13,982 nt of DNA from CAYWJA01 sp964458485 (GTDB lineage: Bacteria; Patescibacteriota; Gracilibacteria; UM-FILTER-43-11). The notes beneath the pieces were generated by a model. The model searched no databases and had not been told where the DNA came from. It saw only the letters and a list, made by a program, of their open reading frames with translations. The DNA is taken from assembly GCA_964458485.1 (NCBI GenBank), contig CAYWJA010000038.1:1-13982 (forward strand). Reading direction: 5' to 3'. Of this stretch, positions 1 through 5,356 are shown in pieces. Position 1 is the first letter of the stretch. Each line of letters opens with the position of its first letter. The position numbers and the translations under genes are program-made.

Positions 1-160
1 TGGCATGACTCATTTCTTCTTGTGCCTGCATTTTCATCCAATTTGCAAAACCAGGTAGGCTTTTATCATCAAAATACGCTGCCATTGCAAGATATAAGTA
101 AGCAGAATACATTTCTGCATTTATTTGAGCGTTAATTGCTTTGTTTACTTTTGTGTTCAT
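1..160 (-). CDS. ftnA: Ferritin (non-haem, FtnA-type), N-terminal part only
   Basis: The first 53 codons of a bacterial non-haem ferritin; the rest lies beyond the left edge. The visible protein begins MNTKVNKAINAQINAEMYSA and continues with YLYLAMAAYF, DDKSLPGFANW and QAQEEMSHA. This is the first helix and start of the second helix of the ferritin four-helix bundle, with the conserved ferroxidase Glu in INAEMYSAYLY and the Glu and His of the EEMSHA motif. Family role: oxidise Fe(II) and store Fe(III) in a 24-subunit cytoplasmic shell, limiting Fenton chemistry. The ATG is only 10 bases after the sod stop, so the two are very probably co-transcribed, and the gene closes a PerR-peroxiredoxin-SOD-ferritin series. 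No Shine-Dalgarno sequence precedes it. The family call is firm; FtnA rather than another ferritin subtype is likely but not certain from a fragment. Confidence 0.93.
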   Translation of the reverse strand, partial: MNTKVNKAINAQINAEMYSAYLYLAMAAYFDDKSLPGFANWMKMQAQEEMSHA

Positions 161-170
161 AATTTTAATA

Positions 171-764
171 TTAAAAGTTATCTTCTACATAACTCCAATT
201 TACCACATTCCACCATTTTTCAATATAGTCAGGTCTGCGATTTTGGTATTTTAGGTAATAGGCATGTTCCCATACATCTAATCCTAGTAACGGTATCAGA
301 CCTCGGCTAACAGGACTATCCTGATTAGACGTGTTAAGTATGGAAAGATTTCCTTCTTTATCCTTCACAAGCCATGTCCATCCTGCGCCAAATAGTGTAA
401 GGGCAGAATTATTAAATTGCTCTTTAAATGATTGGAGACTTCCAAAAGTATCATTAATCGCCTGCAAAAGATCACCTGATGGCTCACTGCCACCTGGCTT
501 CATCATTTGCCAGAATAATGTGTGATGTAAATATCCTCCGCCATTATTTTTCACGGCGGTACGAATATCTTCAGGGACTGCCTCCAGATTACTAAGAATT
601 TCTTCTACATTTTTTTCAAATAATTCAGGATGCTTCTGCAACGCAGCATTAAATTTATTTAAATAAGCTTGATGATGCTTACTGTGGTGTATTTTCATAG
701 TTTCTTCATCCACATATGGCTCAAGTGCATTATATGGATAATTTAGTTGTGGTAGTTCAAACAT
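171..764 (-). CDS. sodA: Superoxide dismutase, Mn type (Mn/Fe family)
   Basis: A 197-residue Mn/Fe superoxide dismutase that converts superoxide to oxygen and peroxide in the cytoplasm. The four metal ligands are present: His26 (KIHHSKHH), His81 (YLHHTLFW), Asp163 and His167 (DVWEHAYY). Metal preference looks like manganese: Gly75-77 before the second ligand, and the active-site Gln in SNQDSP (Gln148), where iron enzymes usually read NAGTP. Such markers do not exclude cambialistic use. I chose the ATG at 764 because MFELPQLNYPYNALEP is the normal family N-terminus. The longer in-frame reading to 833 would translate through an arm of the inverted repeat at 797-918 and adds 23 residues with no family counterpart. 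The gene lies between peroxiredoxin and ferritin on the same strand, 10 bases from the latter. No Shine-Dalgarno sequence. Confidence 0.97.
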   Translation of the reverse strand: MFELPQLNYPYNALEPYVDEETMKIHHSKHHQAYLNKFNAALQKHPELFEKNVEEILSNLEAVPEDIRTAVKNNGGGYLHHTLFWQMMKPGGSEPSGDLLQAINDTFGSLQSFKEQFNNSALTLFGAGWTWLVKDKEGNLSILNTSNQDSPVSRGLIPLLGLDVWEHAYYLKYQNRRPDYIEKWWNVVNWSYVEDNF

Positions 765-796
765 GATTTTTTTAATTAGGAAATAAAAACATTTCG

Positions 797-918
797 CATT
801 TCGCATTTCTGATTTCGCAATGTCATGTGTCATTTTACATTTAGCAATTACTAACTAATTAGTTAAATGCCAAATGAATAAATACCAATTGTGAATGCGA
901 AATCAGAAATGCGAAATG
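797..918. repeat. Inverted-repeat element E1, 122 bp, between peroxiredoxin and sod
   Basis: Arms 797-818 and 897-918 are exact reverse complements over 22 bp, or 23 counting 819/896. They are built from the word ATTTCGC around ATTTCTG. Inside are the 13-mer TGTCATTTTACAT (828-840) and a 14-bp perfect palindrome TAACTAATTAGTTA (852-865) almost exactly at the element's centre. In a peroxiredoxin-sod transcript the arms would form a long stem beginning 3 bases after the peroxiredoxin stop, closing a loop of about 77 bases. No U-run follows, so it does not look like an ordinary terminator; mRNA processing or protection is more plausible. It resembles a MITE- or REP-like dispersed element and shares its internal 13-mer with the element at 1517-1621. 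No flanking target duplication was recognised. Confidence 0.75.
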
Positions 919-921
919 AAG

Positions 922-1488
922 CTAGGCTTTGCCTAGCGTCTCCCCTCCTTTTTTCCATCCAACAGGACATAGATCGCCTGTCTGGAAGGCCTGTATAAGG
1001 CGTACGAGCTCATTTACGTTGCGCCCTATTGCGAGATCATTAACCATGTAGCATTTTAAAATGCCATCAGGGTCGATAATAAAAGCGCCACGCAGACTAA
1101 TTCCTTTATCTTTTAAAAGAACATTATAATCAGAGCTAGTTTGCTTTGTTATATCGCTTAAAAGCGGATAATGTAGGTCTCCCAATTCTTCTGACCATGC
1201 TATATGTGAATAGACGCTATCTACACTTACTCCAAGAATTTGTGTATTTATTTTTTCAAAATCTTTAGCATGCTTACTCAGCTCCAGAAGTTCTGTTGGG
1301 CAAACAAATGTAAAATCTAATGGGTAAAAAAATAAAAGAACCCATTTTCCTTTAAAATCTTTTAAGGAATATTTCTTTTTTTGACCTTTGCAGTAACCCT
1401 CCATTTCAAATTGTGGGGCTGGTTTGCCTATTTGTAATTCTGTGCAGCAATCTTCACCGCAACATGATGTATTTTTGTTATGAGTCAT
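922..1488 (-). CDS. 2-Cys peroxiredoxin (AhpC/Prx1 family) with Cys-rich N-terminus
   Basis: A 188-residue AhpC/Prx1-family peroxidase that reduces hydrogen peroxide, organic peroxides or peroxynitrite with thiols. The thioredoxin-fold core starts near residue 19 (LQIGKPAPQF). The peroxidatic Cys63 lies in DFTFVCPTE with the conserved Pro and Thr, and the resolving Cys174 in GDLCPVGWKKG, as in typical 2-Cys enzymes. Odd: before the core are about 17 extra residues with four cysteines, SCCGEDCC (Cys9, 10, 14, 15), which could bind metal or act as an extra redox relay. The ATG at 1488 is needed to include them; the next Met (29) would cut into the core, so this start is preferred. No AhpF or thioredoxin reductase gene is visible. 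The gene follows perR on the same strand, 139 bases downstream. A 7-bp hairpin (921-937) covers the stop codon. Confidence 0.95.
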   Translation of the reverse strand: MTHNKNTSCCGEDCCTELQIGKPAPQFEMEGYCKGQKKKYSLKDFKGKWVLLFFYPLDFTFVCPTELLELSKHAKDFEKINTQILGVSVDSVYSHIAWSEELGDLHYPLLSDITKQTSSDYNVLLKDKGISLRGAFIIDPDGILKCYMVNDLAIGRNVNELVRLIQAFQTGDLCPVGWKKGGETLGKA

Positions 1489-1516
1489 AACTTTTTAATT
1501 AAGAATTAAAATATTT

Positions 1517-1621
1517 CAGATCTCTGATCTCATATCTCAGATTTATATTTAGTATCTAATTATCTGATAATCGACTTATTAAGATGATCAGATGTAAAAT
1601 GACAGATCAGATCTGAGATCT
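1517..1621. repeat. Inverted-repeat element E2, about 105 bp, between perR and peroxiredoxin
   Basis: An imperfect inverted repeat made of GATCT/AGATC and CTGA/TCAG words: left part about 1517-1544, right part about 1601-1621, sharing for example ATCTCAGAT as reverse complements. It carries an exact inverted copy of the 13-mer in element E1: 1592-1604 is the reverse complement of 828-840. Near its middle is a 13-bp perfect palindrome, ATTATCTGATAAT (1559-1571). The order arm, 13-mer, central palindrome, arm is the same as in E1, although the arm sequences differ. I read them as two diverged members of one family placed in opposite orientation either side of the peroxiredoxin gene. Boundaries are approximate. 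Confidence 0.5.
1559..1571. promoter_or_regulatory. Possible operator in the peroxiredoxin leader
   Basis: ATTATCTGATAAT is a perfect 6-1-6 palindrome made of the Fur hexamer GATAAT, but with the hexamers facing outward, not in the inward order of a standard Fur/PerR box. It lies 71 bases upstream of the peroxiredoxin start and inside repeat E2. It could be a PerR site, or just the core of the repeat. No convincing promoter was found beside it. Confidence 0.25.
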
Positions 1622-1627
1622 ACAATA

Positions 1628-2026
1628 TTAGTGACAGCTAGAGCATTCACCGAACATTTCTGCATAACTTGGGTCTATTTTGAATCCAGACTGCTCCAAT
1701 TCTTTAGATTTAATTATGATCTTATCCACATCCATTAAGTCTAAAATACTACCACATTCTCGACATATTAAGTGACAATGTTTATCAGCTCTACCGTCAT
1801 ATCTTGCTTCATTTTCTTTAGATTTTAATTTAAGTATTTTTTTATTCTGCTCCAGAAAATCTAGATTACGATATATAGTAGCAAGCCCTACATTCGGAAG
1901 CCTTTTTTCAACTATTTTGTACAACTGCTTTGCTGTTGGGTGAGTATCTAGTTTTTGTAATTCCTCTAATATTATTTTTCTTTGGGCAGATTTCCTATGT
2001 TTTTTATTGGTGATTAATTTATTCAT
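1628..2026 (-). CDS. perR: Fur-family peroxide-sensing repressor, PerR-like
   Basis: A 132-residue Fur-superfamily repressor: N-terminal winged helix (about 8-70, with GLATIYRNLDFLEQ as recognition region) and C-terminal metal-binding dimerisation domain. Two CxxC pairs form the structural zinc site: Cys88/Cys91 (CREC) and Cys128/Cys131 (CSSC). Aligned by eye to Bacillus PerR, all five sensing-site ligands are present: His29 (THPTA), Asp77 (ARYDG), His83 and His85 (DKHCHLIC), and Asp96 (ILDL). Asp at the second position, where Fur has Glu, favours PerR. In that family Fe(II)-catalysed oxidation of the His ligands by peroxide releases DNA. The gene heads a series with peroxiredoxin, SOD and ferritin, the classic PerR targets, and has a Fur/PerR-type operator in its own promoter, so negative autoregulation is likely. 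Fur or Zur function is possible but fits less well. Confidence 0.88.
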   Translation of the reverse strand: MNKLITNKKHRKSAQRKIILEELQKLDTHPTAKQLYKIVEKRLPNVGLATIYRNLDFLEQNKKILKLKSKENEARYDGRADKHCHLICRECGSILDLMDVDKIIIKSKELEQSGFKIDPSYAEMFGECSSCH

Positions 2027-2042
2027 TTTATTTAATTAATAA

Positions 2043-2057
2043 TGATTCTTATTATCA
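2043..2057 (-). promoter_or_regulatory. Fur/PerR-type operator of perR
   Basis: Read on the minus strand this is TGATAATAAGAATCA, a 7-1-7 inverted repeat. One half matches the TGATAAT Fur/PerR half-site exactly and the other has two mismatches. It begins at the last base of the perR -10 box and covers the expected transcription start near 2050, the right place for a repressor. Since perR is the adjacent gene, autoregulation is the simple reading. No equally good box was found upstream of peroxiredoxin or sod. Confidence 0.7.
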
Positions 2058-2084
2058 TTATATCAAATTTAAAATAAAAAGCAA
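2057..2084 (-). promoter_or_regulatory. Promoter of perR
   Basis: Minus-strand -10 TATAAT (2057-2062), a perfect match, with a weaker -35 TTGCTT (2079-2084) at 16-bp spacing. Predicted start near 2050, leaving a leader of roughly 24 bases before the ATG at 2026. Confidence 0.6.
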
Positions 2085-2094
2085 GAGTTTTTTT

Positions 2095-2136
2095 AAATAA
2101 AAAAAACACCCCGAGAATTAACTCATCGGAGTGTTT
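2095..2136 (-). terminator. Intrinsic terminator of the 79-residue ORF
   Basis: On the minus strand, arms 2126-2136 and 2104-2114 pair over 11 bp (AACACUCCGA with UCGGGGUGUU plus one A-U pair), with a single G-U wobble. The wobble pairs in the minus-strand RNA but would be a C-A mismatch in plus-strand RNA, which sets the direction. The 3' arm runs into eight U (2106-2099), then A and UUU. It starts 28 bases after the ORF stop and ends just before the perR promoter, insulating the two units. Confidence 0.88.
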
Positions 2137-2163
2137 ATGTTTATATTCTAAAAAGAATTTATA

Positions 2164-2403
2164 TTACCATGCACATCTCTCTGCAGAATCCTGCATCATT
2201 GCAAGCATTTCATCTTCATCTATACCTCCATTTGATTCATCTGCTTCTTCGCAAACAGAATCTGCAGGTACATCTGTAGTCATGCCTCCTCGGGCATGGC
2301 CATCTATTCCAGATATTGATATGCGTGTTAATTGTGCTATCTCAGCACGAGGATTAAATTGCTCAGCTGATTCTTGTTCAGCAGGGGAGGTTTCCAAACT
2401 CAT
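2164..2403 (-). CDS. Small acidic protein of unknown function, 79 residues
   Basis: No family recognised. The protein is soluble-looking and strongly acidic: 18 Asp/Glu against 4 Arg, and no lysine at all, although neighbouring proteins are lysine-rich. There is no signal peptide or membrane segment. Two cysteines (51, 77), a Gly-Gly at 39-40 and another at 59-60, and the C-terminus SAERCAW are the visible marks. Support for a real gene comes from its setting: a strong promoter and structured leader upstream (2437-2561) and a clean terminator 28 bases after the stop. The ATG at 2403 follows a C-rich stretch (CCCCCTAACCT) with no Shine-Dalgarno sequence; Met41 is a possible later start. Alternatives are a regulatory small protein or, weakly, a peptide precursor with a double-Gly site. 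No processing peptidase or transporter is nearby. Confidence 0.6.
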   Translation of the reverse strand: MSLETSPAEQESAEQFNPRAEIAQLTRISISGIDGHARGGMTTDVPADSVCEEADESNGGIDEDEMLAMMQDSAERCAW

Positions 2404-2436
2404 AGGTTAGGGGGTTAAATAATTAAAATTAAATAT

Positions 2437-2526
2437 AAAAAAACCGCTTAACATGGAATGACGACCGCAATTGGGTTGCGACATCAGATGTTAAGCGACA
2501 ATAATGAGGTTAGTTCGTTTCATTTC
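2437..2526 (-). ncRNA. Structured leader or small RNA ending in hairpin plus U7
   Basis: From the predicted start near 2526, the minus-strand RNA folds into a long hairpin. The outer stem is CGCUUAACAU with AUGUUAAGCG (2488-2497 with 2445-2454), 10 bp and exact. Inside are a 2x2 internal loop, a GAUG/CAUU helix, an asymmetric bulge, and a CGCAA/UUGCG helix (2476-2480 with 2466-2470) closing loop CCCAA. One base after the outer stem come seven U (2443-2437). This is a valid intrinsic terminator, placed before the 79-residue ORF and not after it. So it is either an independent RNA of about 85-90 nt or an attenuator/riboswitch-like leader for that ORF. No known riboswitch class was recognised. 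Confidence 0.55.
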
Positions 2527-2561
2527 GTATACAGTTTATACGATACAATTAGTTTTGTCAA
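2525..2561 (-). promoter_or_regulatory. Strong promoter with overlapping inverted repeat
   Basis: Minus-strand -35 TTGACA (2556-2561) is a consensus match. The -10 is TATAAA (2535-2540, spacer 15) or TAAACT (2533-2538, spacer 17). A 7-5-7 inverted repeat TCGTATA/TATACGA (2525-2531, 2537-2543) covers the -10 and the start region, as an operator would. It drives the structured leader and probably the 79-residue ORF. Confidence 0.6.
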
Positions 2562-2582
2562 GGTTTTTTTGGTTACGAATGG

Positions 2583-2619
2583 AAAACCCCTCTCATCGTT
2601 ACTAACAAGAGGGGTTTTT
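2583..2619 (-). terminator. Intrinsic terminator of the SLH protein gene
   Basis: An 11-bp exact stem, AAAACCCCTCT (2583-2593) with its complement (2608-2618), around a 14-base loop, starting 20 bases after the SLH gene stop. On the minus strand the stem ends in UUUU with no long U-run; the plus strand has five U. It could work both ways, but only the minus strand has a gene ending here. Confidence 0.8.
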
Positions 2620-2637
2620 AAGTTTTAACGGAATTTT

Positions 2638-4560
2638 TTATGGAAGGTTAATTGGTGTTGCACTTGGGTTATCTGAAGGAACTACTGTATCAGATCCACC
2701 CATTATTACATCGTTAACTAAATCAGCGATTTTAGAAACTTCGGCACGATTAATTGGTGCGTTTGGGCGAAAGGTAGTCTTGCCATCATCACCACTTACA
2801 ATACCAAGTTTTTTTGCATATTGAATATATGGTGCAGATGCATCACCCACCTTAACATCTGAAAAATCTGTTGAGGTAATTTTGTCAGGCTTAATTTCTA
2901 AAGCCTCTAATACCATACGTATGACTTCACCGCGTGTAGCTGGTCTATCAAGGCTTTTGGTACTTTTAACTAAATCTAAGCCAAGATCTTCAGCTTTTGC
3001 TGCATAGGCTTTAGCCCAGTGATTCACTGCAACTCTAAGCTTCGGAGTTTTGCCAACAGCCTTTCCTTTTTCAGCTGTCTCTAGGCCAATTTTTAGAATT
3101 TCAGCAACAGTTACGTTATTTGCAGGTCTGAATTCGCCAAGTTCATTACCATTTTTATCCTTATATCCACCTACAACACCTCTTTTTTTAACAGCAGCTA
3201 CATATTTTGTAAACCACTCACTATCATCAGTATCTTTAAAAGGAATTAATTGTTTTGAATATTTCCTAAATTTTGCAATCTTAATAGTGTTATTAACTTT
3301 CCTTTTTAATGCAGCAGCTTTTTTTAATGCAGCAGCAGGGGTTACATCATCCTTAAGCTCTTTTAATAACTTATCTATTTCTGCCTGCATTTCTGTAGAA
3401 CTTGTATCATCAAAATTATAATTAGTGACATCTTCAACAGCCTTTTCAATTTCATCTAGCCCAGAACCACCTTTATTAAGAAGTCTTAAGCGGTCTAATT
3501 TTTTATGAAGATCACTTAATCTCTCCTGCACTTTTACCTTATGTTCAACAAGCCTGTCTGTATTTACTTTTGTCAATCCAGGGAGAGCTTTAAGAAGAGG
3601 CTTTATATGAATCATATGATACTTATCGATTTTCTTTCTTCCAAATATTTCACTACCTTTATAAGTTTTATTTAAGTCTCCAATAGAAAGGGTAATTTCT
3701 AATTCTTTATTGGTAGCTGTAGAAGTGGTTACTGGCGGTATATACTCTACAATCAATCCATCCCAATGACCCGCAATTACAGATTCAAACCCTATAGATG
3801 ATCCGCTTGCAACAGTGACTTTATCATTTTTTTCAAAAAGAATTTTTTTACGAACTTTTAAAGTACCAACATTAACAGAAATTTTAGCTTTATATTTGGC
3901 CTTAGGAATTCCTGCAAGACATTTTTCAGGAACTTTATTATTGTCTGCATAATCTTTAATCTCCTGTGCAGTTGCCCTAACACATGCCTTCCTTTTACCA
4001 GTTAAATTACCCCACCGGACTTCATAAACACCTTTTCTGTGTACTATTTTTTTAATTTTATCAACAATTTTTTTATTCTTTTTAAGAGCTTTAACGCGCA
4101 ATTGAGTTTGTAATTTTTTAAGCTTGGCAATATCTTTTAAAAATTTTGCACGTTTTTTAGGATTCTTTTTAGTTTCCTTATTTATTTTATTTAATTTGTC
4201 TTTAACGGCCTTGTCTACATTTTGAATGGTACTTGTAATTGCAGATTCACTTTTACCCTCCAGGCTTTTCATAACACTATCAACAGTAGTTTCTACAGTT
4301 GGCGGAGTAGAGTTTGTTGGATCTTTAACTACCTCCTCAACAACTTTGGTTGCGTCTACAGGCAAAGTAGTTGTTGCAGTGGAAAATGTTGATTCTGCCT
4401 CTGATGTTGTGGAGGCTGAAGTATTAGCTTGAGAATTTGTTGCACCAGAGCTGCTGGCACTATCTACACTCTCTGCTGCATACGCAGGGAGCATGAGTTG
4501 TGTAGCGAGAATTAAAAATGCAGTAATCCCCGCACACTTTTTTAAAAATATATTTTTCAT
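2638..4560 (-). CDS. Secreted SLH-domain surface protein, 640 residues
   Basis: A secreted cell-surface protein anchored by S-layer homology domains. Residues 1-28 are a Sec signal peptide (Lys-rich start, hydrophobic core AFLILATQLMLPAYA, likely cut AYA|AES). A Ser/Thr/Ala linker (about 29-95) leads to a very Lys-rich, probably helical stretch (about 115-175). A middle domain (about 176-330) has two cysteines (193, 214) that may form a disulfide, and another helical stretch follows (about 332-430). Three SLH repeats end the protein: about 441-500 (PFKDTDDSEWFTKYV, then GEFRPANNVTVAE), 507-558 (LDRPATRGEVIRMV) and 565-618 (FSDVKV, then FRPNAPINRAEVSK). The SLH family binds secondary cell-wall polymer; the middle domain is unrecognised. 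The gene stands alone with its own promoter (4603-4631) and terminator (2583-2619). Confidence 0.88.
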   Translation of the reverse strand: MKNIFLKKCAGITAFLILATQLMLPAYAAESVDSASSSGATNSQANTSASTTSEAESTFSTATTTLPVDATKVVEEVVKDPTNSTPPTVETTVDSVMKSLEGKSESAITSTIQNVDKAVKDKLNKINKETKKNPKKRAKFLKDIAKLKKLQTQLRVKALKKNKKIVDKIKKIVHRKGVYEVRWGNLTGKRKACVRATAQEIKDYADNNKVPEKCLAGIPKAKYKAKISVNVGTLKVRKKILFEKNDKVTVASGSSIGFESVIAGHWDGLIVEYIPPVTTSTATNKELEITLSIGDLNKTYKGSEIFGRKKIDKYHMIHIKPLLKALPGLTKVNTDRLVEHKVKVQERLSDLHKKLDRLRLLNKGGSGLDEIEKAVEDVTNYNFDDTSSTEMQAEIDKLLKELKDDVTPAAALKKAAALKRKVNNTIKIAKFRKYSKQLIPFKDTDDSEWFTKYVAAVKKRGVVGGYKDKNGNELGEFRPANNVTVAEILKIGLETAEKGKAVGKTPKLRVAVNHWAKAYAAKAEDLGLDLVKSTKSLDRPATRGEVIRMVLEALEIKPDKITSTDFSDVKVGDASAPYIQYAKKLGIVSGDDGKTTFRPNAPINRAEVSKIADLVNDVIMGGSDTVVPSDNPSATPINLP

Positions 4561-4602
4561 AGTGAAAAAGTTAAGTAATAATCACTTCTGTATACACATC
4601 AA

Positions 4603-4631
4603 ATTCTATAGCATTACATTAAAATTATCAA
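4603..4631 (-). promoter_or_regulatory. Promoter of the SLH protein gene
   Basis: Minus-strand -35 TTGATA (4626-4631) and -10 TAGAAT (4603-4608) with 17-bp spacing, each five of six to consensus. An overlapping reading, TGC-TATAGA (4605-4610), gives an extended -10. Either leaves a leader of about 35-40 bases before the ATG at 4560. Confidence 0.6.
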
Positions 4632-4663
4632 TTTAATAACTTTTAGATTGCTAGAATACATTT

Positions 4664-5179
4664 TTATTTTATTGTAGTAAAATTAGCAATGGTTTTATAG
4701 CTCGACCCACTCGATATTAATTTACTTTCCAGCAAATAAAATTCATTTACAGTAAAAAAATGTGGTTCACCCCTTAGGGTGTCTGGTGGTTTGGGTGGTG
4801 CTTTTTTATAACGCCCCAAAGTTATATGTGGTTTAAATGAAAAGTCAGCAATTAATCCAAGTTTTTTCATCTCATTCTGTATTTTATGTGCAAATTTCAT
4901 TAAATTATCTGTTTTTTTACACTTAATCCATACCCCCTTTGGATTAAATTGGTTAGGAAATACAAGTGCATTGCCCATTTGCACATCAAAGGGTTTAAAT
5001 TTGATCTCTTTCAATGTTTCCACTATCTGATTAGACATTTTTTTATTTATATCATTGCCTAAAAATTGAATAGTTATATGAAAATCATGAACATTTTTCA
5101 TATTAGAGAGTTTTGATTGCAATTGAGCGCAATATTTATGTAATTGTTGGGGAATTTTTATAGCAATGAATAGGCGCAT
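4664..5179 (-). CDS. thpR: RNA 2',3'-cyclic phosphodiesterase (2H family, ThpR-like)
   Basis: A 171-residue member of the 2H phosphoesterase superfamily, often annotated as 2'-5' RNA ligase. The start MRLFIAIKIP matches the usual RxFxAI opening. Both catalytic HxTx motifs are present, HITI at 34-37 and HITL at 118-121, about 84 residues apart as expected for the two symmetric lobes. Length is normal (family about 170-190). Known family activity: hydrolysis of RNA 2',3'-cyclic phosphate ends to 2'-phosphate, and in vitro 2'-5' ligation; the cellular role is poorly defined. It is divergent from the kinase gene across a spacer with a 30-bp palindrome, and 103 bases upstream of the SLH gene, which has its own promoter. 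No Shine-Dalgarno sequence and no clear promoter of its own. Confidence 0.93.
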   Translation of the reverse strand: MRLFIAIKIPQQLHKYCAQLQSKLSNMKNVHDFHITIQFLGNDINKKMSNQIVETLKEIKFKPFDVQMGNALVFPNQFNPKGVWIKCKKTDNLMKFAHKIQNEMKKLGLIADFSFKPHITLGRYKKAPPKPPDTLRGEPHFFTVNEFYLLESKLISSGSSYKTIANFTTIK

Positions 5180-5202
5180 TTTTTTGTGGGTGTATGTATA
5201 TA

Positions 5203-5232
5203 TGTAGGGGACGCAGATCTGCGTCCCCTACA
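5203..5232. repeat. 30-bp perfect palindrome
   Basis: Bases 5203-5217 (TGTAGGGGACGCAGA) are followed directly by their exact reverse complement at 5218-5232, with no spacer. It is GC-rich in an AT-rich spacer, contains a central AGATCT, and lies in the divergent region between the phosphodiesterase and kinase genes, 23 bases upstream of the former's start. As RNA it would give a very stable hairpin on either strand, but no U-run follows. I recall TGTAGGGG-type palindromes as dispersed repeats in unrelated bacteria; that is memory, not a search. Confidence 0.9.
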
Positions 5233-5272
5233 ATAATACACAACAACAAATGTAACCGAACAATAAAAAACA

Positions 5273-5304
5273 TTGACTCTTCAATAATTTTATTATAATA
5301 TAAT
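5273..5304 (+). promoter_or_regulatory. Probable promoter of the kinase gene
   Basis: A -35 TTGACT (5273-5278) is followed by two TATAAT hexamers, 5294-5299 and 5299-5304, at spacings of 15 and 20; the intermediate TAATAT (5296-5301) has the ideal 17. Which -10 is used cannot be decided by eye. The leader would be about 45-50 bases. Confidence 0.45.
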
Positions 5305-5356
5305 CTCCTAATAAGCCCTCTTTCATTTAATAAAATAGGGTTATAATAATTAATAA

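Noticed and set aside
764..833. N-terminal extension of the superoxide dismutase
   Set aside because: The 23 extra residues are translated from a repeat arm, have no family counterpart, and the ATG at 764 gives the normal N-terminus.
1563..1580. Standard Fur/PerR box before the peroxiredoxin gene
   Set aside because: TGATAAT occurs at 1565-1571 but the right half needed for a 7-1-7 box is missing; only the outward-facing palindrome is listed, at low confidence.
2164..2403. Small ORF as a RiPP or bacteriocin precursor
   Set aside because: Double-Gly sites and two Cys are present, but there is no modification enzyme, peptidase or transporter nearby and no recognised leader; kept as unknown.
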